Source: Deltaproteobacteria bacterium (GTDB taxonomy: Bacteria > Desulfobacterota > Syntrophia > Syntrophales > UBA2210). Taken from it: DNA of 28,191 bases. Every line of letters starts with the position of its first letter. Within the stretch, counting starts at the first letter, position 1. The notes below the pieces were generated by a model. It saw nothing but the letters and a program-made list of their open reading frames with translations, searched no databases and was not told the origin of the DNA. Of the stretch, positions 23,304-28,191 are shown piece after piece. The position numbers were made by a program, and so were the translations under genes. The stretch is from contig JAUVXT010000004.1 of NCBI GenBank assembly GCA_030603465.1, forward strand, positions 1 through 28,191, given 5' to 3'.

Positions 23304-24074
23304 TTAATAATTGGATGCCGCGGCATCTCTCTTCTTATTCCAGTCCACCCACTCATTCATATCTTCCTGATCTGTAAATCCTATCGGCTTTTCGGCCCAC
23401 CCATCGGACCTGATTCTGATCTGCTGCATGGACCGGATAATATACGTCCATTCCTCGATGGTTACCTTTCTGGGGCCGGGCACCTTATGAGGTCCGGCTA
23501 TCTTGTAGGGATCGGTTATCTCTTCCGGCACTTCCTCTTTCTTTCCCCCGCCGCCGGTGACAAAGACGTTTCCATCGTAGACCCTCACCAGCGCCGATTT
23601 ATCCTCATAGACATTCATCCTGTAAATCGTCCCCCTGACGCCGGTGACGGCGTTTTCACAGGAAAGTTCGATGTCAGACTTAACGCCGAGCATCTTGCTC
23701 ACATTCGCCCATGTCCTGCCCAGTGTGATATCTATCTTGACATTTCTCTTCTTCGCTTCCTCGCTTACATCAATCCGGACAATCCTGAAACGTGTATTGT
23801 CGGCAAAGCGGAGTATGGTACTGTCGGGCAGCATCAATTCCATCCTGGAATCGATTCCCGTATGCACCTGATCGCCATCTTTCAGGATATTGCCCACCTC
23901 CAGTGAAATCCAGTCTTTCGTCTCCGCTCTCATGACCTGGGCAAAACCTTCGATCAGCGCAACTTTTGTCTCTCCTCCCTCAACCTTTAAGGTAACGGGT
24001 CTTTTCGCGATAACCTCTGTCGAAAGGCTAAAGAGGAACAAAAAAATAGACGCAAATATAATCTTGATTTTCAT
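23304..24074 (-). CDS. Exported FecR-domain protein
   Basis: A 256-residue protein with a signal peptide (MKIKIIFASIFLFLFSLSTEVIA, cleavage near residue 23) and a FecR domain. The latter shows GDQVHTGIDSRMELMLPDSTILRFADNT, then NAVTGVRGTIYRMNV and VRVYDGNVFV. There is no cytoplasmic anti-sigma part, so it is not a classical FecR signal transducer but a periplasmic FecR-domain protein. The C-terminal 80 residues contain a Pro/Gly-rich linker (ITDPYKIAGPHKVPGPRKV) and a Trp-rich end. The ATG at 24074 is six bases after the preceding lipoprotein stop. Upstream GTG/TTG codons would push extra residues ahead of the signal peptide. It is the last gene of the four-gene envelope operon. Confidence 0.78.
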   Translation of the reverse strand: MKIKIIFASIFLFLFSLSTEVIAKRPVTLKVEGGETKVALIEGFAQVMRAETKDWISLEVGNILKDGDQVHTGIDSRMELMLPDSTILRFADNTRFRIVRIDVSEEAKKRNVKIDITLGRTWANVSKMLGVKSDIELSCENAVTGVRGTIYRMNVYEDKSALVRVYDGNVFVTGGGGKKEEVPEEITDPYKIAGPHKVPGPRKVTIEEWTYIIRSMQQIRIRSDGWAEKPIGFTDQEDMNEWVDWNKKRDAAASNY

Positions 24075-24079
24075 TGGTT

Positions 24080-24721
24080 TCACCAAAACCTCCACCAGCT
24101 TTTTTTGGAAGGCAGTTTTTCTATCGAATCGGGTCCGGCAGGGAGGGTTGACATAGCCTTTCTTATGATCTCTTGCATGATCGGCTCGTATACCTGCCGC
24201 GACTTCATCTCAAGCCTCCTCTCTGTAAAATCGTAGTGCCGTTCCGCAATCTTATCTTCAGCGCTCCACAGAGTCTCCCCCGTTTTAGCGCTCCTCAATT
24301 CGAAGGTCGCGGAAACCGCTGTCTTTGCGTAAACATAGAGATAGGAGGTCTTCCATTTCTCCAGGGTGCAGTACATGACTGCATCCACACCGAGAAGCTC
24401 TCCCAGAACCGCGGGAGGAATATGTCCCCTTTCGGGGCCCGGATTCTCCTTATAAATCTCTGCTGTTTTTTCATCGATGATATCGAGGGGTATCTTCGGA
24501 TATCCCTTGAAGTAAAGCGCTTCAAGCACTTCTCTTCTCAGCGCCCCGGCCGCATTCGCGTCCTTTGTCTTGTTGTCGACGGGCATCAGCGCAACAAGCC
24601 GAACGCCCTTCTTCTTGTAATCCTTAACATTCAAACCGGGAATCTTGGAACCACCACATCCGGACAGAAAGAGCGCAATTACTGTCAGCACAAATATATT
24701 CTTAAACCTGCAAAGGAACAT
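24080..24721 (-). CDS. Lipoprotein of the DUF799/GNA1162 type
   Basis: A 213-residue lipoprotein: a hydrophobic N-terminus and the lipobox LSGC give Cys22 as the lipidated residue. The body (LVALMPVDNKTKDANAAGALRREVLEALYFKGYPKIPLD, ...LGVDAVMYCTLEKWKTSY, ...ELRSAKTGETLWSAEDK) fits the DUF799/GNA1162 family of outer-membrane lipoproteins, a TolB-N-like fold. In other bacteria these are often coded beside CsgG-like proteins. GGAG lies six bases before the ATG. It starts 12 bases after the FlgT-like gene. Confidence 0.75.
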   Translation of the reverse strand: MFLCRFKNIFVLTVIALFLSGCGGSKIPGLNVKDYKKKGVRLVALMPVDNKTKDANAAGALRREVLEALYFKGYPKIPLDIIDEKTAEIYKENPGPERGHIPPAVLGELLGVDAVMYCTLEKWKTSYLYVYAKTAVSATFELRSAKTGETLWSAEDKIAERHYDFTERRLEMKSRQVYEPIMQEIIRKAMSTLPAGPDSIEKLPSKKSWWRFW

Positions 24722-24733
24722 TCATATCTCCAA

Positions 24734-25429
24734 TCATTTTACCATATTCACGTCTATACTATTTTCAGTAACATCGATTATGTCAAGCGAAAAGGATTTA
24801 AAGTCTTTCAGGGCAAGTCTGTCGGCCAGAATCTCTGCGCCACCATCCATCTCGATCGCGAGTTTGGCCATCCCCGATTCCATGCGGCGCTGGTAAAGAT
24901 TCCTGACCCCTTTGACTTCGTTCTTTAGCGCCCCCCTCAACCTGACATAATCGGAATAACTCCCTATCCCTGTCACTGTCATTGAAACCGTCACAACGGC
25001 AGCCATCTCCTCCTGCCACTCTTCCATTATGAGAAGCCCCAGGGTCTTAAGGTCATTTTTTATACTTCCTGCGGAAATCGCCGCCTTTATCCTGACCTTA
25101 TAGAGATTATCATCGGCCTTTTCTTCTATGATTCTGTAATTCTGGATGTAATGCTGCGCTTTTGCATAAATCTCATTGTTTATTATTTCGAAGCTCCGGG
25201 CTATGACATCAGAAGAAAGGAACGCGCCAACCGCAATCTCTACGGCCTTCCTCAAAGAATCTTTTATTGCGTTGTTCCGGGCAAGGGCGGTATCTTCATT
25301 GACTATCACATCGGCGCCTTCGGCCTCAACCTCTTCGATCCTAATCCCTTGCCCCGGGAAGGCCTGAACCGGACAAGAAAGTGTGATCAAAAAAACAGAA
25401 GCAAGCAAAGCGAAAAAAACCTTCTTCAT
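24734..25429 (-). CDS. Exported FlgT-N-like protein
   Basis: A 231-residue protein with a signal peptide (MKKVFFALLASVFLITLSCPVQA, then FPGQG). The next part, VEAEGADVIVNEDTALARNNAIKDSLRKAVEIAVGAFLSS and YIQNYRIIEEKADDNLYKVRIKAAI, resembles the N-terminal domain of the flagellar assembly protein FlgT and related exported proteins. No flagellar genes are nearby, so a flagellar role is doubtful. The C-terminal half resembles repeats in lipoprotein-associated periplasmic proteins but I cannot name it. The ATG at 25429 has AAGG five bases upstream; the GTG at 25444 is less likely. Confidence 0.68.
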   Translation of the reverse strand: MKKVFFALLASVFLITLSCPVQAFPGQGIRIEEVEAEGADVIVNEDTALARNNAIKDSLRKAVEIAVGAFLSSDVIARSFEIINNEIYAKAQHYIQNYRIIEEKADDNLYKVRIKAAISAGSIKNDLKTLGLLIMEEWQEEMAAVVTVSMTVTGIGSYSDYVRLRGALKNEVKGVRNLYQRRMESGMAKLAIEMDGGAEILADRLALKDFKSFSLDIIDVTENSIDVNMVK

Positions 25430-25445
25430 AGCTGCCTTTAACACC

Positions 25446-25745
25446 TTATTCTTCCACCTTCTCCTTCAGCTTTCCTATCTCCTCTTTTATAAGTCTCTCG
25501 GCAATCTGGGGGAACATCTCTCTGGCAATCCTTTCGGCTATTTCAGAAACATTTTTTCTTATCTCTTCTTCCACGACATCATCGGTTACGGCTTCGTCAC
25601 TATATTCCTCAATCACATCAACAAGGTCATAGATCTTCTCATTATCCCCCATCTCTGCCAGGCTTCCGGATTGACTCTCCAGACCGTTGAGTACCGGTTC
25701 CGTATCCCCCCCCTGAGGTTTGGTCAGTTTGTTTTCTTCTTCCAT
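25446..25745 (-). CDS. Small acidic helical protein, unknown function
   Basis: A 99-residue acidic protein with no signal peptide. The first half is low-complexity and the second half is a predicted amphipathic helix pair: VVEEEIRKNVSEIAERIAREMF, then PQIAERLIKEEIGKLKEKVEE. The pattern of P-x-I/L-AERL-x-x-EEI resembles the C-terminal helices of PopZ and of several delta-proteobacterial regulators, probably a protein-interaction module. The ATG at 25745 has GAGGG just upstream; the in-frame TTG at 25820 has no ribosome site. It is the first gene of the envelope operon, 17 bases ahead of the FlgT-like gene. Confidence 0.6.
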   Translation of the reverse strand: MEEENKLTKPQGGDTEPVLNGLESQSGSLAEMGDNEKIYDLVDVIEEYSDEAVTDDVVEEEIRKNVSEIAERIAREMFPQIAERLIKEEIGKLKEKVEE

Positions 25746-25981
25746 TATACCCTCTTCCGGACTATTTTTACCGCTAATCAAGGTTTCGGAAAACCTATCA
25801 TACCCATTAAAACACTTCAAGAATTTTGTGAGATTGGATGCCGGGCGGTCCGCTGAAGTATTTTACGCGGCATCAAGCATAAAAGCCACAAAAAAGGGGG
25901 CAACATTCAACGGAATATCAACCCCTCTGCAAGCAACAAACAGTGTAAAAATGAAACAAAGAACTATTCCCTGACGGCCTC

Positions 25982-26635
25982 CTAATGCGCCTCCTCCATC
26001 GCCATCGATATATACATCATCGAAAGAATGACAAAGACCATCGTCTGAATAATCGATGTAAAGATCATGAGCACGAATAGCGGCAGAGGAACAAGAAAGG
26101 GTATCAATATCAGGACGATTGCCAGCACCAGGTCCTCGCCCATAATGTTTCCGAAGAGTCTCACCGAAAGGGAAAGCGGGCGTGAGAGATGGCTCACGAT
26201 CTCTATCGGCATCATGATGGGTGTCAGCCACCAGACTGGGCCCATAAATTGTTTTATATATTTAAATCCGTGAACTCTTATCCCCACAATATGGGTCATA
26301 ACAAACACAACAAGGGCCATGGAAACGGTCGTGTTGAGGTTGCTTGTGGGAGATTCAAAACCGGGGATTATGCCGAGCAGATTGGCGACCACGATGAAGA
26401 GGGCCAGCGTGCCTATGAGGGGAAAGTACCTCTTTCCACCCTCGCCCATCGTCGCAATCATACCCTGATTGATGCCGTCTATGATCAGTTCCATAACATG
26501 TTGGAATCTACCGGGATAGATTGAGAGGCGCCGCGTGCCCAGAAAGGCAACGAGGATAAGCATAAGCATGATAAACCATGTGTATGTCACATGTGGCGGA
26601 AAATAGGAATTTTCAAGAAATAACAGGGGATGCAT
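25982..26635 (-). CDS. atpB: ATP synthase F0 subunit a
   Basis: A 217-residue membrane protein with about five helices that forms the proton path next to the c-ring. The essential Arg is R159 in LSLSVRLFGNIMGEDL, and HPLLFLENSYFPPHVTYTW is the typical delta-proteobacterial N-terminus. There is a GGAGG 13 bases before the ATG. It overlaps atpI by 23 bases. The c-subunit gene (atpE) normally follows atpB; here a 236-base gap and the envelope operon follow instead. Confidence 0.92.
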   Translation of the reverse strand: MHPLLFLENSYFPPHVTYTWFIMLMLILVAFLGTRRLSIYPGRFQHVMELIIDGINQGMIATMGEGGKRYFPLIGTLALFIVVANLLGIIPGFESPTSNLNTTVSMALVVFVMTHIVGIRVHGFKYIKQFMGPVWWLTPIMMPIEIVSHLSRPLSLSVRLFGNIMGEDLVLAIVLILIPFLVPLPLFVLMIFTSIIQTMVFVILSMMYISMAMEEAH

Positions 26636-27047
26636 TTTTCTTCTTTGGCCTCCTTATGGAATTTATTAGATTTTCAATTACAATAGTCAACACGATGCTG
26701 ATGACGACAATGGAAAGTCCGACGACCAGACCGATAACGCTGACAGGCATCCGGGTTATCACAAAGTAGAGGACAACGCCGGTAACAATGAACCGCAGGT
26801 AAAACTTCATCAGTATGTAGTGTTTTGCCCTTTTTGTTGTAACTCCTTCCGAAAATTGCCGGAAAAGTTTCTTGAGGTCTTTCGCAAGCCAGTAAAAGTT
26901 TGCGATACTGATAATCCCCCCCGCAAGGATTCCTATGGTAAAACGATGCGGCAAAAAGAGAGCGCTGAGAAGAAGAGATATTCCCAGGACGATCCAGTTT
27001 CCCATCTCAATCTTTTTCTGCAGAGGGCTTTTCTTTGCTTCCTTCAT
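26613..27047 (-). CDS. atpI: ATP synthase subunit I (AtpI family)
   Basis: A 144-residue membrane protein with four hydrophobic segments (WIVLGISLLLSALFL, ILAGGIISIANFYWLA, FIVTGVVLYFVI, VIGLVVGLSIVVISIVL) and a basic C-terminus. It fits the AtpI family, accessory proteins that help c-ring assembly. It overlaps atpZ by 41 bases and atpB by 23 bases, so the three are tightly coupled. Confidence 0.8.
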   Translation of the reverse strand: MKEAKKSPLQKKIEMGNWIVLGISLLLSALFLPHRFTIGILAGGIISIANFYWLAKDLKKLFRQFSEGVTTKRAKHYILMKFYLRFIVTGVVLYFVITRMPVSVIGLVVGLSIVVISIVLTIVIENLINSIRRPKKKNASPVIS

Positions 27048-27297
27048 CTTTCTTTTTCCCGGCCGATCTTCTCCGCGTCTCTTCGGGGAAAAGCTTTTTT
27101 ATAAATACATAGAAATTTCTGAAACCGGCTCCTATCCCTATTATCAGAAAAATAGGTGTAAAGATGTTTCTCGTGCCCAGTTTCCTGTCGAGATACACCC
27201 CGATTAAGAGACTTCCAAAGATCGCTATAACCATGGCTATGCCCAGACTTGCCGCATAGGCCATTTCAAATGCCGTTTTTGCCTTCTTTTTACCCAT
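27007..27297 (-). CDS. atpZ: AtpZ-type F0 accessory protein
   Basis: A 96-residue protein with two membrane helices (MAYAASLGIAMVIAIFGSLLIGVYL and FTPIFLIIGIGAGFRNFYVFI) around a short loop, plus a very charged C-terminal tail. This is the AtpZ family (ATPase_gene1), proposed to work with AtpI in Mg/Ca transport or ring assembly. The ATG at 27297 gives MGKKKAKTAFEM; a GTG at 27318 is also in frame. Neither has a strong ribosome site. Confidence 0.8.
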   Translation of the reverse strand: MGKKKAKTAFEMAYAASLGIAMVIAIFGSLLIGVYLDRKLGTRNIFTPIFLIIGIGAGFRNFYVFIKKLFPEETRRRSAGKKKDEGSKEKPSAEKD

Positions 27298-27357
27298 TAA
27301 CCGTGTGGCTTCTAGCACAAAGTCGCCGAAAAATCAATCATCTTTTCTGTCGTTTTG

Positions 27358-28191
27358 TTATGCCTGACCCTTCCTTGCCCGTAATTCCCGTCGGGCATTC
27401 CAGACATACTCGATGAAGAAGGCGAGGAAAACGAACATGAACAGCGCGACGACTCCGGCGAGGAGGACGATCTTCTTCACGTTTTTTGACCTCACTGAGC
27501 TGGTTTGAGGGTCACTGGCCACTTGTACAGCATTATTTATCAGCCTGCCGAGATATTCCCGATTCAGTTCATTTGCCCTTTTTGACAAGGCAACAATTTT
27601 GTCCTCTATATCCTTCAGGCCCGTCTGTATATAGGCAATATCTCTCTTCTCCTTCTCCTTCTCCTTCTCCTTCTCCTTCTCCCTTAAAAGAGCAATCTCT
27701 TCTTCCAGAAATTCCTTATCAACTTCCAGATTTTTTGCCTCTATTTCTGCCTGCAGGGCGGTTTTTAAAAGAAGCGCGGAAGAATCTTGCTTAACCAGAT
27801 CCTTGATAAAGGAAGTATCAAGAACCAGACTTGTTCCTCCTTTTTCGCTACCCACACTCTTCGATAGTTCGTATCTTCCCGGCTGTTTCATGTTCTCCAA
27901 CAGTTTTCTGGCAATCAATGCCTCCCTTTCTTTCTTTTTTCTCTCGACATCCATTGTCCTTATTTTATGTCTGTATACATTAATGAGACTGTCTTTATTT
28001 TTGGTAAGTTTCAGAGTTTTAATGGTTGCTTCTGTTTCGGAAATCTTAATATTATCAAGCAATTCAAGGTCATTTTTCACATCTATGAATGAATCGCCCG
28101 TTTTCTGCGACCTGAAGAACCCGGCCTTTTCTATCTTGGAATCTAAAAATTTAATGAAGGTATCTATTCTGATTTTAAAGGTGCCGATCGC
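27358..28191 (-). CDS. Wzz-like coiled-coil inner-membrane protein (5' end missing)
   Basis: The frame is open to the right edge, so at least 277 residues are visible and the N-terminus is missing. Most of it is charged coiled coil, including EKEKEKEKEKEK. A single C-terminal membrane helix (KIVLLAGVVALFMFVFLAFFIEYV) and a short basic tail end the protein. This design (periplasmic coiled coil, C-terminal helix) is that of Wzz/PCP polysaccharide chain-length regulators, but only the C-terminal half is seen and no diagnostic N-terminal helix is available. The gene lies 60 bases upstream of the atpZ ATG and may share its transcript. Confidence 0.55.
   Translation of the reverse strand, partial: AIGTFKIRIDTFIKFLDSKIEKAGFFRSQKTGDSFIDVKNDLELLDNIKISETEATIKTLKLTKNKDSLINVYRHKIRTMDVERKKKEREALIARKLLENMKQPGRYELSKSVGSEKGGTSLVLDTSFIKDLVKQDSSALLLKTALQAEIEAKNLEVDKEFLEEEIALLREKEKEKEKEKEKRDIAYIQTGLKDIEDKIVALSKRANELNREYLGRLINNAVQVASDPQTSSVRSKNVKKIVLLAGVVALFMFVFLAFFIEYVWNARRELRARKGQA
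27646..27681. repeat. Hexanucleotide tandem repeat inside the Wzz-like gene
   Basis: Six perfect copies of CTTCTC (plus strand), GAGAAG on the coding strand, encode (Glu-Lys)6. Changes by whole units keep the frame and would alter coiled-coil length by two residues per copy. Confidence 0.9.

Noticed and set aside
23304..24074. FecR-type sigma-factor regulator
   Set aside because: No N-terminal anti-sigma domain, no sigma factor and no TonB receptor nearby. The protein begins with a signal peptide.
25863..26231. 122-codon minus-strand frame whose end reads into the gap after atpB; considered as an atpE remnant
   Set aside because: Most of it overlaps atpB in another frame. The tail (VDIPLNVAPFFVAFMLDAA) lacks the Gly-rich helix and the carboxylate site of a c-subunit.

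Overview
The window reads as a chromosomal stretch of a Deltaproteobacterium in the broad sense (Desulfobacterota, perhaps near Syntrophales). The grounds are a PxxKW cysteine-rich protein, an spd-type EF-G, IHF-alpha next to a short MerR protein, a mannose-type PTS IID gene with HPr and EI, an HTH-less CRP-like protein, and GC-rich palindromic intergenic repeats of a kind I associate with this group. The taxonomy is inferred from gene content only. No phage, transposon or CRISPR was seen.

Layout. 1-4.4 kb: the 3' end of a carboxyltransferase gene (PycB/OadA type) converges on a cyclic-nucleotide-binding-domain gene across a shared terminator. Then comes fusA, with its own promoter and an attenuator-like hairpin, and a small P-loop NTPase gene. 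4.4-7.2 kb: a tiny exported protein, then a tightly coupled pair, an APH-fold kinase and a divergent enolase paralogue with two altered active-site residues. 7.3-14.2 kb, minus strand: a glyoxalase II-like hydrolase, a Lys/Glu-rich protein preceded by a 14-codon ORF, plsB, and ptsI-HPr-PTS IID behind a recognisable promoter.

14.3-14.75 kb, plus strand: the PxxKW gene behind a leader with a terminator hairpin. 14.8-22.1 kb, minus strand: the translation operon thrS-infC-rpmI-rplT-pheS-pheT-ihfA-merR, ending in a strong terminator. infC very probably starts at an ATA codon. 22.3-23.3 kb: tRNA-Val(GAC), pgsA and three structured intergenic repeats. 23.3-25.7 kb, minus strand: a compact envelope operon (acidic helical protein, FlgT-like exported protein, DUF799-type lipoprotein, FecR-domain protein). 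26.0-27.3 kb, minus strand: the F0 ATP synthase genes atpZ-atpI-atpB with no atpE following. The right edge holds the 3' part of a coiled-coil membrane protein that resembles a Wzz-type chain-length regulator.

Most of the window is housekeeping. The parts most likely to hold something undescribed are the kinase/enolase-like pair, the envelope operon, and the intergenic repeat family, whose two copies differ by a compensatory base-pair change.
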